Origin: Variovorax sp. J2L1-78
Lineage (GTDB): Bacteria; Pseudomonadota; Gammaproteobacteria; Burkholderiales; Burkholderiaceae_C
Reading direction: 5' to 3'
Length of the DNA: 64,000 nt
NCBI RefSeq assembly: GCF_030317205.1
Contig: NZ_JASZYB010000001.1
Location: forward strand, 1,612,001 to 1,676,000
A program made the position numbers and the translations under genes. This document shows positions 32,145 to 42,300 of the stretch, one piece after another. Within the stretch, counting starts at the first letter, position 1. Each line of letters starts with the position of its first letter. The notes under the pieces are model-generated. The model saw only the letters and a list, made by a program, of their open reading frames with translations, did no database searches and was not told the DNA's origin.

Positions 32145-33134
32145 TCAATCCACCTTCGCGCCCGAAACCTTCACGACCTTCGCCCACTTATCGACCTCGG
32201 CGCTCATGAAGCGGCCGAAGTCCTCCGGCGAATTCCAGCTCGCGGCGAAGCCCTGCGCCTCGAACTTGTCCTTCACGTCGGGTGCGGCCAGCACCTTCTT
32301 CAGCTCGGCGCTGAGCCGGGCCAGCACCTCGGGCGGCGTGCCCGCCGGTGCGAGCAGCCCGTTCCACGCGATGGCCTCGTAGCCCGGCAGGCCGGACTCG
32401 GCCACCGTGGGCAGGTCGGGCGCGACCGGCGAGCGCGTGGCGCTCGTCACCGCCAGCGCCTTCAGCTTGCCGGCCTTCACATGCGGCATGGCCGACAGCA
32501 TGGTGTCGAACATCAGCTGCGTCTGGCCACCCATGGTGTCGGTGAGCGCGGGGGCACTGCCCTTGTACGGGATGTGGTTCATCTTCACGCCGGCCATCGC
32601 CGCGAAGAGTTCGGCCGACAGGTGCGTCGACTGCCCGTTGCCCGAGGACGCGAAGTTGAGCTCGCCCGGCCTGGCCTTGGCCAGCGCGATGAGTTCGGCC
32701 ACGTTCTTCGCCGGCAGCTGCGGGTTGGCCACGATCACCAGCGGCCCGCTGGTCAGCTGCGACACCGGCGCGAAGTCCTTCGACAGCGAGTAGCCGAGGT
32801 TCTTGAAGAGCGAGGGGTTGATGGCGTGCGCCGTGGTCGCGACCACCAGCGTGTAGCCGTCGGCCGGGCTGCGCGCCACCAGCTCGGCACCGGGGTTGCC
32901 GCCCGCGCCGGGGCGGTTGTCGACGATGAACTGCTGGCCCATCGCGTCCGACAGCTTCTGCGCGACCAGTCGCGCGACGATGTCGGTCGGCCCGCCCGGC
33001 GGGTACGGCACCACCAGCTTGACCGGCTTGGTCGGGTAGGCCTGCGTCTGCGCGAAGGCGGGCACGGCGAGGCACAGCGCGGCACCGGCCGCGGCGAGCA
33101 GGCGGCGGCGTGAGGGGAAGCGGATCGCATGCAT
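32145..33134 (-). CDS. Bug/TctC-family solute-binding protein
   Basis: A 329-residue periplasmic binding protein with an arginine-rich signal peptide ending at VPAFAQ. Mature motifs are YPTKPVKLVVPYPPGGPTD and HIPYKGSAPAL. It shares the SGLPGYEA segment with the other Bug protein of the same operon, so the two are probably a duplicated pair with different ligands. It sits between the DUF35 gene and MaoC. The start ATG at 33134 has GGAG 12 bases upstream; ATG 33122-ward alternatives would truncate the signal peptide. Confidence 0.92.
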   Translation of the reverse strand: MHAIRFPSRRRLLAAAGAALCLAVPAFAQTQAYPTKPVKLVVPYPPGGPTDIVARLVAQKLSDAMGQQFIVDNRPGAGGNPGAELVARSPADGYTLVVATTAHAINPSLFKNLGYSLSKDFAPVSQLTSGPLVIVANPQLPAKNVAELIALAKARPGELNFASSGNGQSTHLSAELFAAMAGVKMNHIPYKGSAPALTDTMGGQTQLMFDTMLSAMPHVKAGKLKALAVTSATRSPVAPDLPTVAESGLPGYEAIAWNGLLAPAGTPPEVLARLSAELKKVLAAPDVKDKFEAQGFAASWNSPEDFGRFMSAEVDKWAKVVKVSGAKVD

Positions 33135-33189
33135 GTCTTTGTCTCCAGTCGTTTTGTTCTCGTTGACGGATGCCCCGATGCGCCACGCG

Positions 33190-33573
33190 CTACCCGGTGG
33201 CGGGCGAAAAGCGGACCAGCGTGTGGCCGTCGTGCGCGAAGAAGCCGGCGGCCACGCGGTCGCCGATGCGCACGCCCGGGTCGGCGTGCGCCATCAGGCG
33301 CGGTCCTTCGTCGAGTTGCGCGATGACCAGCGTGTACGGCGCGAGCGCACGGAAGGCATCGGACGGCGCGCGCGACACCACGGTCACCGCATGCAGCGTG
33401 GCGGTGCCGCGTGCCGTCTCCCATGCAAGCGCATCGCTGCCGCAGTGCGCGCAGGCGTAGCGCGCCAGCGTCTGCGCGGTGCCGCACGCGGTGCAGCGCT
33501 GGAAGCGCAGCTCGTGCCGCGCCAGGCCGTCGACGAAGGGCGCTGCGAGCGCGCTGGAAGACGTGGCGGTCAT
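33190..33573 (-). CDS. Zn-ribbon OB-fold protein (DUF35)
   Basis: A 127-residue protein with an N-terminal rubredoxin-like zinc ribbon (Cys27, Cys30, Cys41, Cys44) and a C-terminal OB fold (about 55-125). DUF35 proteins bind acyl-CoA and pair with thiolase-fold partners; in steroid side-chain degradation the pair is a retro-aldolase. Its ATG overlaps the stop of the thiolase-fold gene (ATGA), so the two chains are likely made in equal amounts and form a complex. Confidence 0.92.
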   Translation of the reverse strand: MTATSSSALAAPFVDGLARHELRFQRCTACGTAQTLARYACAHCGSDALAWETARGTATLHAVTVVSRAPSDAFRALAPYTLVIAQLDEGPRLMAHADPGVRIGDRVAAGFFAHDGHTLVRFSPATG

Positions 33574-34730
33574 GGCGAAGGTTCCTGCGAAAGAATCAGG
33601 CTCACATGCGAGGACATCACGCCGCCATCCGCGTGGACGAAGGCATGGCGCGGCCGGGCGACCTGGCGCTCGCCGGCCTGGCCGGTCATCTGCCGGAACA
33701 CCTCGACCGCGTGTGCCATGCCGCCCGCCACCCCGCAGTGGCCGAAGGACAGCAGGCCGCCGTGCGTGTTCAGCGGCATCGCGCCGCCCGGCGCGAAGTC
33801 GCCGTTGCGCACGCGGTCGGCCGCACCGCCGCGCGGTGCGAAGCCAATCTCCTCCAGCAGCATGGTCAGCGTGATCGTGAAGGAGTCGTAGATGCCGAGA
33901 TGGTCGATGTCGGCCACACCCAAGCCGGCGTCGGTGAAGGCGCGCTGCGCCGCGATGGCCGCGCCGCACTGCATCACGTCGGCCATCGCGCTCAGGTGCT
34001 GATGCCGATGCGCCTGGCCGGCGCCCGCCATCGCGACGCGCGGACCGTCACCGGGCACGGACGACACCACCAGCGCCATCGCACCGTCGGAGATCGGACA
34101 GCAGTCCATCAGCTTGAGCGGCGCGGCGATGGGCTTGGAGGCCAGCACGTCGGCCACCGTGATCGGCGCGGTGAGATGCGCGCCGGGGTGGCGTCGCGCA
34201 TTGGCGCGCATCAGCACCGCGAACTCGGCGAGGTCGGCTTCGGTGGTGCCGGTCTCGTGCAGGTAGCGCGAGGCCATCAGGCCGTAGTACGCCGGCACGG
34301 ACGCACCGTTGGGCACTTCGTAGTCGGGGTCGCCGACCTGCGCCAGCGTCTGGATGGCGCTGTCGCGCGACTGGCCGCTCAGGCGGTTCTCGCCGGCCAC
34401 CACCAGCACGTGGCGGCAGCGACCGCTGCGCACCAGCTCGCACGCCAGCATGAGCATCGCGGCGCCCGTTGCGCCGCCCAGCTGCAGGCTGTGCGCGTAG
34501 GCCGGGTCGAGCGAGAAGCGCTCGCAGAACAGCGTCGAGAGCATCAGGTGCGGCAGCGTGGTGGCGTAGCCGCACAGCACGCCGTCGATGTCCGCGCGCT
34601 GCAGGCCGGCGCCCTGCAGCGCCTGCTGCGCGGCCTGCGCCATCAGGTCGAGCGCGCCCTGCCCTTCATGGCGGCCGAAGGCGGTGCCGCCGACGCCGGT
34701 GATCCATGCCGTCGTGGGGTTCGTCGCCAT
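33570..34730 (-). CDS. Thiolase-fold protein without nucleophilic cysteine (Ltp aldolase-like)
   Basis: A 386-residue thiolase-superfamily protein close to the SCP-x/Ltp group. At the place of the nucleophilic Cys of true thiolases it reads LGGATGAA (84-91), so acyl transfer by the usual mechanism is unlikely. The later Ltp-type motifs are intact: DCCPISDGA, YDSFTITL, NTHGGLLSFGHCG. With its overlapping DUF35 partner it resembles Ltp2-ChsH2-type retro-aldolases, which cleave a 3-hydroxyacyl-CoA into a carbonyl compound and a shorter acyl-CoA. Its start overlaps the IclR stop by one base. Confidence 0.87.
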   Translation of the reverse strand: MATNPTTAWITGVGGTAFGRHEGQGALDLMAQAAQQALQGAGLQRADIDGVLCGYATTLPHLMLSTLFCERFSLDPAYAHSLQLGGATGAAMLMLACELVRSGRCRHVLVVAGENRLSGQSRDSAIQTLAQVGDPDYEVPNGASVPAYYGLMASRYLHETGTTEADLAEFAVLMRANARRHPGAHLTAPITVADVLASKPIAAPLKLMDCCPISDGAMALVVSSVPGDGPRVAMAGAGQAHRHQHLSAMADVMQCGAAIAAQRAFTDAGLGVADIDHLGIYDSFTITLTMLLEEIGFAPRGGAADRVRNGDFAPGGAMPLNTHGGLLSFGHCGVAGGMAHAVEVFRQMTGQAGERQVARPRHAFVHADGGVMSSHVSLILSQEPSP

Positions 34731-35575
34731 CAGTGCATCCTCCCGCGACGTGCGCCGGTGGCCGTCGCGCCGGTGTGGGCGGCGCGGCTCCACAGCACCT
34801 CGCAGGTGGCGGCCTCGCGCCGCAGCGCCTGCGCCAACTCGGCTTCGCGCGAGGTGATGCGGTCGTTGAGCGCCGCGATGCTGATGGCCGCGACCGGCCG
34901 GCCGTCGGCCCCGAGGATCGGCACCGCGATGCCGCCCATGCGCTCGACCACCACGTCGAGCAGCACCGCGTAGCCGCGCTCGCGCGCCACCCGGGCGTGG
35001 TCCTCCAGCAGCTGCGCCGTGATGCGTGGGTAGCGCTGCAGCTGTGGTGCGATCACCGCCAGCGCGGCTTGCCGTTCGGCCTCGGGCATCCAGGCCAGCA
35101 GCGCCAGGCTGCCGGCACCCACGCCTAATGGACGGCGGCTGCCGATGGACAGGTAGTTGGCGCGGATCGGGTAGCGGCCCTCTTCCACGTCGACGCAGAG
35201 CGACTCGATGCCACTCGGGATCGACAGGATCACGCTGTCCTCGAACTGACCGGTGAGCCGCAGCAGCGCCGGCCGCACCAGCGGGCGCGGGTCGAAGCGG
35301 GCCAACGCGGCGGCGCCCAGCACCAGCAGCTCGGCGCCCAGGCTGTAGTGCTTGCTGTGCGGGTCGCGCACGACGAAGCCGTCGTGCATCAGCACCTCGA
35401 GCAGGCGCAGCACCGTGGTCTTGTCCAGGCCGGTGGCGATCGCGATGTCGGTCAGGCGTGTGACGCCGGGGTCGGACAGCGCACGCAGGATGCGGCAGGC
35501 GCGTTCGACCGACGACGTGGGCTCCACGGCCCGCTGGGCCAGCAGGGAGGCAGGGGTGCGCGTTCTTCCGGGCAT
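34730..35575 (-). CDS. IclR-family transcriptional regulator
   Basis: A 281-residue IclR regulator with an N-terminal winged helix (about 22-85: SSVERACRILRALSDPGVTR, GLDKTTVLRLLEVL) and a GAF-like effector domain. It is the first gene of the CoA operon and overlaps the thiolase-fold gene, so it is autoregulated with its targets if it acts on its own promoter. I chose ATG 35575 (AGAGAC upstream); a longer frame to 35758 adds 61 residues with no family match. Confidence 0.9.
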   Translation of the reverse strand: MPGRTRTPASLLAQRAVEPTSSVERACRILRALSDPGVTRLTDIAIATGLDKTTVLRLLEVLMHDGFVVRDPHSKHYSLGAELLVLGAAALARFDPRPLVRPALLRLTGQFEDSVILSIPSGIESLCVDVEEGRYPIRANYLSIGSRRPLGVGAGSLALLAWMPEAERQAALAVIAPQLQRYPRITAQLLEDHARVARERGYAVLLDVVVERMGGIAVPILGADGRPVAAISIAALNDRITSREAELAQALRREAATCEVLWSRAAHTGATATGARRGRMH

Positions 35576-35762
35576 GTTGTCTCTTGTTTCGTTCAGCGGA
35601 ACACCGCGAAGGCGTTCCGCATTGAACGCGGCGCGACTTTCCGGCGTCAAGCAAAGCCGCGAAAGTTGCTGCAGGCGAAACTTTTCAAGGGAAAACCCGG
35701 AGCGGTTCGGTCGCAGTCGCGTGACGCTGGAGCCCAAGCGCAGCGCGGCGTGCAGCACGCAT

Positions 35763-36704
35763 TCAGGCTGGAACGGGCAAGGACCTGTACACCAATACCT
35801 TCAATGACCGTTCGTTGGACACGTCCGAGAAGCTGCTCGGGTTCGCCAGCCGCTCGACGAAAACCAGCTCTGGCGCCATGTCGCTCACGTGCTGCCGCAA
35901 AAAGTCTGGGCCCAGTTCCGGCGCGTTCAGGCACAGCAGGACATGGCCATTGGGCTCGAGCAGGTCCGGTATGCGTTTGATCAGCCGGGCGTAGTCCTTG
36001 GTGGCGACGAAGCTGCCCTTCTGATAGCTGGGCGGGTCCACGACGATCAGCGAGTAGGGACCGCCGCGTGTGATCTTCCCCCACGAACTGAAGATGTCGT
36101 GGGGAAGAAAACTGGCGTTGTCGAGCACGCCGTTCGCGCGGTGGTTCTGCTGCCCGATCGCCAGCGCACCCTTGCTCATGTCGAGGTTGGTGACGTGCCG
36201 CGCCCCCGCCTGCAATGCGACGACCGAGAACGCGCAGGTGTACGCAAACAGATTGAGCACCCTGACCCGTGACCGGGGCGTCGTGCGCGCTTTCACAAAT
36301 GCCTGGACCCAGCGCCGGCCTTCGGCCATGTCCAGGAACAGCCCATGATTCTGGCCCCGACCCACATTGACCCGATAGCGAGCCCCCTCCTCGCTCACCC
36401 AGTGCGGGTCCGGCACGGAACCGGCCATCACCTGGGTGCTGCTCTGGCCTTCATGCCGGCACTGAACCACCCAGTTGAACGTCTCACTTGGCGCCAACTG
36501 CTCCCAGCGACGCGCCAGCGCGGAACCGATCGCAGCCAGTTCTTCGTCGGTCACCGGCTGGAAGCTGGTCAACACCCAGACCGGCGGGAAGAAGTCGAGC
36601 GACAGGTGCGCGCAGTCGGAGTGAAGCCCGCCGCGGCCGTGGAAGATGCGCTGCGCATCCACAGGCAGGTGGGTCGAAGCGATGGCGTCCAACAAGGGCT
36701 GCAT
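35763..36704 (-). CDS. Class I SAM-dependent methyltransferase (RlmI/RlmK-like core)
   Basis: A 313-residue methyltransferase. The SAM-binding motif I is LNLFAYTCAFSVVAL, motif II NLDMSKGAL, and motif IV DPPSYQKGSF resembles the DPP(S/A) motif of 23S rRNA cytosine/guanine methyltransferases of the RlmI/RlmK-type fold (PF10672). It lacks the N-terminal PUA domain of RlmI, so RNA targeting is uncertain. ATG 36704 is the first start within the family-like region. No operon partners; the gene stands alone between IclR and comEC. Confidence 0.85.
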   Translation of the reverse strand: MQPLLDAIASTHLPVDAQRIFHGRGGLHSDCAHLSLDFFPPVWVLTSFQPVTDEELAAIGSALARRWEQLAPSETFNWVVQCRHEGQSSTQVMAGSVPDPHWVSEEGARYRVNVGRGQNHGLFLDMAEGRRWVQAFVKARTTPRSRVRVLNLFAYTCAFSVVALQAGARHVTNLDMSKGALAIGQQNHRANGVLDNASFLPHDIFSSWGKITRGGPYSLIVVDPPSYQKGSFVATKDYARLIKRIPDLLEPNGHVLLCLNAPELGPDFLRQHVSDMAPELVFVERLANPSSFSDVSNERSLKVLVYRSLPVPA

Positions 36705-36787
36705 AGGCGTGATTCGGAGCGAAGAGAGAGACGCTGATTCTGGCGGTAGCGCTGGGGATGCCACAGACGTTCGGGCGGTCGTTCCAC

Positions 36788-39241
36788 TCAAGGCACGCGG
36801 TGGTGCCAGTAGCGCGCCTGGGTCTCGCGCGCGCAGCGCACCGCGCCAGGCGCGCGGCTCGACCACTGCGCCGCGCCGCAATGCGGGCTGTCGACGAGCG
36901 TCGTGCCGCGCGCGGCATAGGCCTCGCGCACCGGCAGCGCCGGGTGGCCGAAGCGGTTGCGGTAGCCCGCCTGCACCAGCGCCAGCCGCGGCTGGACCGC
37001 CTCGAGCAACGGCGGGCTCGACGAGGTCTTGCTGCCGTGGTGCGGCACCAGCAGCACGTCGGCGCGCAGGGCGCCGTCGGCGCTTCGGGTGACCAGTGCG
37101 ACCTCCTGCGCGCGCTCGATGTCACCGGCCAGCAGCGCGGTGGCGCGTCCGTTGCCGATGCGCAGCACGCAGGAGACGGTGTTGGGCTTGGCCGACGGAA
37201 CGGCGTAGTCGGCGGCGACCGGGTGCAGCACTTCGAAGTCGACGCCGTCCCAGGTCCAGCGCTGGCCGGCGATGCAACGTTGCGCCGGCCGCAGCGCTTG
37301 CAGCGGATGACTTGCCTCGATCGAACTCAGCAGCGCGGCCTGCGGCTGCATGGCGAGCACGGCCGGCGCGCCGCCGGTGTGGTCGCTGTCGCGGTGGCTC
37401 AGCACGACGGTGTCGAGCCGCTCGCCCAGCGCGCGCAGCAGCGGCACCAGCACGCGGTGGCCGGCATCACTCTCCAGGCTGTAGCGCGGGCCGGCGTCGT
37501 ACAGCAGGCTGTGGCTGGCGGTGCGCACCAGCACCGCATTGCCCTGGCCGATGTCGGCGGCCAACAGCTCGAACTCGCCGACGGGCGGGCGTGGCGCCTG
37601 CCACAGCAACACGGGCAACAACAGGGGCAGGCCCAGCACGCGCATCGACCAGGGCAGTCGCATCACCAGCAGCACGCCGCCCGCCACCCCGCCGACGGCG
37701 GCCCACAGCGGCGGCGCCGCCATCGACACGGTCGCGAACGGCCACGCCGCGAGCCACTGGAGCCACCACGACAGGCCCTGCACGGCCCACGCCGCCGCAT
37801 CCCAGGCCCACGGCAGCAACACGCCGAGCATGGCCAGCGGCGTGACGACCAGCGTGACCCAGGGGATGGCCAGCGCATTGGCGATCAGCCCGACCACCGA
37901 CACCTGCTGGAACAGCAGGAGCGTGAGCGGCGTGAGCGCCAGCGTGACGACGGCCTGCTCGCGCGCCAGCCGGCCGAGGCGATGTCGCCAGGTCATCGCC
38001 TGGCCGGCCTCGGCCATGGCATCGGTTGCGAACAGCGCCGCCACGGCCACGAAGCTGAGCCAGAAGCCGGCCTGCATCAAGGCCCACGGGTCGACCGTCA
38101 CCACCACTGCGCAGGCCAGCAGCCACACGCAGGGCCACGGCCAGCGCCGACCGGCGATGCGCAGCAGGGCGATGGTCGCCAGCATCCACACCGTGCGCTG
38201 CGAGGGCACGCCCCAACCGCTGAAGAGCGCGTACAGCCCGGCCAGTGCGACGCCGACGACGAGGGCGGCCTGCTGCGCCGGCCAGCGCAGCATCAGGCGC
38301 GTGCTGCGCCGCCACAGCGCCCCGACGAGCAAGGCCGCGAGCCACGCGAACATGGTGATGTGCAGACCCGAGATCGCCATCAGGTGGGCCACGCCCGTCG
38401 CGCGGTAGACGTCCCAGTCGGCGCGGTCGATGGCGCCCTGGTCGCCGGTCACCAGCGCGGCGATCACACCGGCCAGGCGCCGGTCGGTCACGCGCTCGAA
38501 GACCGCGTCGCGCACGGCTTCGCGGGCGCGCTCGACCGGGCGTTGCCAGGTGGCGGCGAGGCGTTCCGGCGGCGCATCGCGGGCGCCGGTGCGCACGTAG
38601 CCGGTCGCCTGCACGCCCTGCTCCCACATCTGCAGTTCTTGATCAAAGCCATGCGGGTTCAGGTTGCCGTGCGGCGCCTTGAGGCGGACGGTCAGCCGCC
38701 AGCGCTCGCCGGCGTGCAGTGCATCGGGGCGCCGAAGCGGCGGCGGCGCGACCGACGCCTCTTCCGCCCCGCGGCCCCAGAGGCCGGTGCCTTCGGCATA
38801 CCAGCCCAGCGCGATGCGGCGCGGCACGCGCGGCGGCGGTGGCTCGCCGGCCGACCCGGCCCACTGCGCCGACTCGACATCGAGCCGGAAGCGCGTGCCG
38901 CCGTCGTCGTGTTGCGGCATCTGGGCGATCACGCCCGTCACCTGAAGGTCGTGACCCTCGAGCGACGGGTCCAGCGCGTCGTCGGCATGGACCGCCGCGC
39001 GCCATCCCGTGAGGCCGGCACTGGCGAGCGCCGCGACCACCAGCAACGCGGCCAGCGCGCCTCGGCCGTGGCGGCGGGCGCGCCCCATGGCGTACAGCAC
39101 CAGGCTCGCTGCACCGGCCATCACCCCATAGCGCCAGGCTGGCCACAAGGCCGCCTGCTGCAGTTGCAGGGCGGCGCCCACGATCGCGCCGGCCATGGCC
39201 ACAAAGGGCGCCCAGCCGCGCAGGTCGTGCTGCGCCCTCAC
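36788..39241 (-). CDS. comEC: DNA internalisation competence protein ComEC/Rec2
   Basis: An 817-residue inner-membrane channel for single-stranded DNA uptake. Layout: an N-terminal membrane/OB-like region (DUF4131, about 1-215), the competence domain with many helices (about 220-500), and a C-terminal metallo-beta-lactamase-like domain whose metal motif LSHRDSDHTGG lies near residue 614. All three parts are present, so the gene looks functional. The start is GTG 39241. It is divergent from the DUF2126 operon. Confidence 0.93.
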   Translation of the reverse strand: MRAQHDLRGWAPFVAMAGAIVGAALQLQQAALWPAWRYGVMAGAASLVLYAMGRARRHGRGALAALLVVAALASAGLTGWRAAVHADDALDPSLEGHDLQVTGVIAQMPQHDDGGTRFRLDVESAQWAGSAGEPPPPRVPRRIALGWYAEGTGLWGRGAEEASVAPPPLRRPDALHAGERWRLTVRLKAPHGNLNPHGFDQELQMWEQGVQATGYVRTGARDAPPERLAATWQRPVERAREAVRDAVFERVTDRRLAGVIAALVTGDQGAIDRADWDVYRATGVAHLMAISGLHITMFAWLAALLVGALWRRSTRLMLRWPAQQAALVVGVALAGLYALFSGWGVPSQRTVWMLATIALLRIAGRRWPWPCVWLLACAVVVTVDPWALMQAGFWLSFVAVAALFATDAMAEAGQAMTWRHRLGRLAREQAVVTLALTPLTLLLFQQVSVVGLIANALAIPWVTLVVTPLAMLGVLLPWAWDAAAWAVQGLSWWLQWLAAWPFATVSMAAPPLWAAVGGVAGGVLLVMRLPWSMRVLGLPLLLPVLLWQAPRPPVGEFELLAADIGQGNAVLVRTASHSLLYDAGPRYSLESDAGHRVLVPLLRALGERLDTVVLSHRDSDHTGGAPAVLAMQPQAALLSSIEASHPLQALRPAQRCIAGQRWTWDGVDFEVLHPVAADYAVPSAKPNTVSCVLRIGNGRATALLAGDIERAQEVALVTRSADGALRADVLLVPHHGSKTSSSPPLLEAVQPRLALVQAGYRNRFGHPALPVREAYAARGTTLVDSPHCGAAQWSSRAPGAVRCARETQARYWHHRVP

Positions 39242-39319
39242 GAAATCGCTTCCTGATCCATGCGGCAGGCCCTCCCTCTACACGCTTTTCGTGGCGCGTT
39301 AATTGCTTTGCCGGTGGGC

Positions 39320-39325
39320 TAGTAT
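39320..39325 (+). promoter_or_regulatory. Weak -10 candidate upstream of the DUF2126 operon
   Basis: TAGTAT (four of six matches to TATAAT) lies 40 bases before the DUF2126 start, in the 124-base divergent region with comEC. The best -35 (GTTAAT at 39298-39303) is a poor match at 16-base spacing. This is the only AT-rich patch in the region; weak evidence. Confidence 0.25.
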
Positions 39326-39365
39326 GCGTCTCACCCGAGGCCCGTCGCCGCTCCGAGAAAAACCG

Positions 39366-42300
39366 ATGTCCATTCACGCCGCACTCCACCACGTCACCCA
39401 CTACAAGTACGACCGTCCGGTGCAGCTCGGCCCGCAGGTGGTCCGCCTGCGTCCGGCACCGCACTGCCGCAGCAACGTCATCTCCTATTCGCTGCGCATC
39501 GAGCCCGAACAGCACTTCATCAACTGGCAGCAGGACCCGTTCGCGAACTACCAGGCCCGCCTGGTCTTCCCCGAGAAGACGCGCGAATTCAAGGTCACGG
39601 TCGACCTCGTGGTCGAGATGGCGGTCTACAACCCCTTCGACTTCTTCCTCGAGCCGCAGGCCGAGAACTTCCCCTTCAAGTACACGGCCGAGCAGGCCGA
39701 CGAGCTCGCGCCCTACCTGGTCGTGGAACCGGCCACGCCACTGGTCCAGGCCTACCTCGACAAGATCGACCGCACCGAGAAGCGCACCATCGACTTCCTG
39801 GTCGGCATCAACCAGCAGGTGCAGGGCGACGTCGACTACCTGATCCGCATGGAGCCCGGCGTGCAGACGCCGGAAGAAACGCTCACCAACGGCAGCGGCT
39901 CCTGCCGCGACTCGGGCTGGCTGCTGGTGCAGCTGCTGCGCCACATGGGCCTGGCCGCGCGCTTCGTCTCGGGCTACCTGATCCAGCTGACGCCCGACGT
40001 GAAGGCGCTCGACGGCCCGAGCGGCACGACGGTCGACTTCACCGACCTGCACGCCTGGTGCGAGGTCTACCTGCCCGGCGCCGGCTGGATCGGCCTCGAT
40101 GCCACCTCCGGCCTGCTCGCCGGCGAAGGCCACATCCCGCTGGCCTGCACGCCCACGCCCTCGAGCGCCGCGCCGATCGAAGGCGTGGTCGACGAGGCCG
40201 AGGTCGAGTTCGGCCACGAGATGGTCGTCACGCGCATCCATGAATCGCCCCGCGTCACCAAGCCCTATACCGACGAGCAGTGGGCCGAAGTGCTGGCCCT
40301 GGGCGACGCCGTCGACAAGCGCCTGGCCGCCGGCGACGTGCGCCTGACGATGGGCGGCGAGCCGACCTACGTGGCCACCAGCGACCGCGACGCCGCCGAA
40401 TGGAACACCGACGCGCTCGGCCCGACCAAGCGCGGCTACGCCACCGAGCTGGTGCAGAAGCTGCGCGCCGAATACGGCAACGGCGGCTTCCTGCACTTCG
40501 GCCAGGGCAAGTGGTACCCGGGCGAGCAATTGCCGCGCTGGGCGCTGTCGATCTTCTGGCGCGCCGACGGCCAGACCATCTGGCACAACCCGGAACTCTT
40601 CGCCGACGAGCGCGTGCCGACGCACTACACCAGCGAAGACGCGCGCCGCTTCACCACCGTGCTGGCGCACCGCCTCGGCCTGACCGAGCGCTACATCCAG
40701 CCCGGCTACGAAGACACCTACTACTACCTCTGGCGTGAGCGCCGCCTGCCGGTCAACGTCGACCCCTTCGACTCGAAGCTCGACGACGAGATGGAACGCG
40801 TGCGCCTGCGCCGCGTGTTCACGCAGAAGCTCGACGCCGTCATCGGCTACATGCTGCCGATCGAGCCGGGCAACGCCGACCGGGACGCACCGGCGCTCGA
40901 AGGCCCCGGCTGGAAGACCGGGCCCTGGTTCCTGCGCGACGACCGCATGTACCTGATCCCCGGCGACTCGCCCATGGGCTACCGCCTGCCGCTCGACTCG
41001 CAGCCCTGGGCCAGCAAGGGCGACTACCCCTACCTGGTCGACCGCGACCCGACCGCGCCGCTGGCCGACCTGCCGAACTACGCCGACTACCGCACGCGCT
41101 ACGCCGGCCTGCCGACCGGCCCGAAGGACGACCTGGGTGCCGTGCCCTACGCCTTCGGCACGCCGCCGCAGACGCCGGCCGCCCTGCGCATGCAAGGCCC
41201 GGGTACCGCGACGGCGACCAGCGCCGCGACAGGCCCGGGCGCGGCTTCAGCGGACGGCACCGACCCCACCACCCCGCGCCAGCCGCGCCGCGGCGAGTCG
41301 GCCCACTGGATCACCCGCACCGCGCTGTGCGTCGAGGTGCGCGACCCGCGCCGCGCCAACGGGCCGGCGGCCGAGAAGGTCGGCAGCTCGTCGGGCGTGC
41401 TCTACGTCTTCATGCCGCCGCTGCGTCGCCTGGAGGACTACCTCGACCTGGTCGCCGCCATCGAGGCCACGTCGCAGCAGCTCGGCCTGCAGATCGTGAT
41501 CGAGGGCTACCCGCCGCCGCGCGATCCGCGCCTGAAGATGCTGGCCGTCACGCCCGACCCGGGCGTGATCGAGGTCAACATCCACCCGGCCAACAACTGG
41601 AAGGAACTGGTCGCGCACACCGAGTTCCTGTACGACGCGGCCTTCGAAACCCGCCTGTCGGCCGAGAAGTTCATGACCGACGGCCGCCACACCGGCACCG
41701 GCGGCGGCAACCACTTCGTGATGGGCGGCGCCACGCCCGCCGACAGCCCCTTTCTGCGCCGGCCCGAGCTGCTGGCCAGCCTGCTGCTGTACTGGCACAA
41801 CCACCCGTCGCTCAGCTACCTGTTTTCGGGCATGTTCATCGGCCCGACGAGCCAGGCGCCGCGCGTCGACGAGGCCCGTAACGACCAGGTCTACGAGTTG
41901 GAGATCGCGCTCAAGGAGATCGCGAAGAACCGCGAGATCTACGGCCAGAACATGCCCGCCTGGCTGGTCGACCGCACGCTGCGCAACATCCTGGTCGACG
42001 TGACCGGCAACACGCACCGCAGCGAGTTCTGCATCGACAAGCTGTACTCGCCCGACTCCTCCACCGGCCGCCTCGGCCTGCTGGAACTGCGCGCCTTCGA
42101 GATGCCGCCGCATGCGCGCATGAGCATCGCGCAGCAACTGCTGCTGCGCGCCTTCATCGCGCGCTTCTGGGACGAGCCCTACCAGGCGCCGGCCACCCGC
42201 TGGGGCACCGAGCTGCACGACCGCTTCCTCCTGCCGACCTTCGTCAAGATGGACTTCGAGGACGTCATCAGCGAGATGCGCCAGGCCGGCTTCCCCTTCG

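Noticed and set aside
33190-34730. Ordinary acetyl-CoA acetyltransferase annotation for the thiolase-fold gene
   Set aside because: The nucleophilic cysteine motif is missing and the DUF35 partner overlaps it, which fits an Ltp-type aldolase better.
36758-39256. An 832-codon plus-strand frame opposite comEC
   Set aside because: ComEC domains on the minus strand are intact, and the antisense product is low-complexity.
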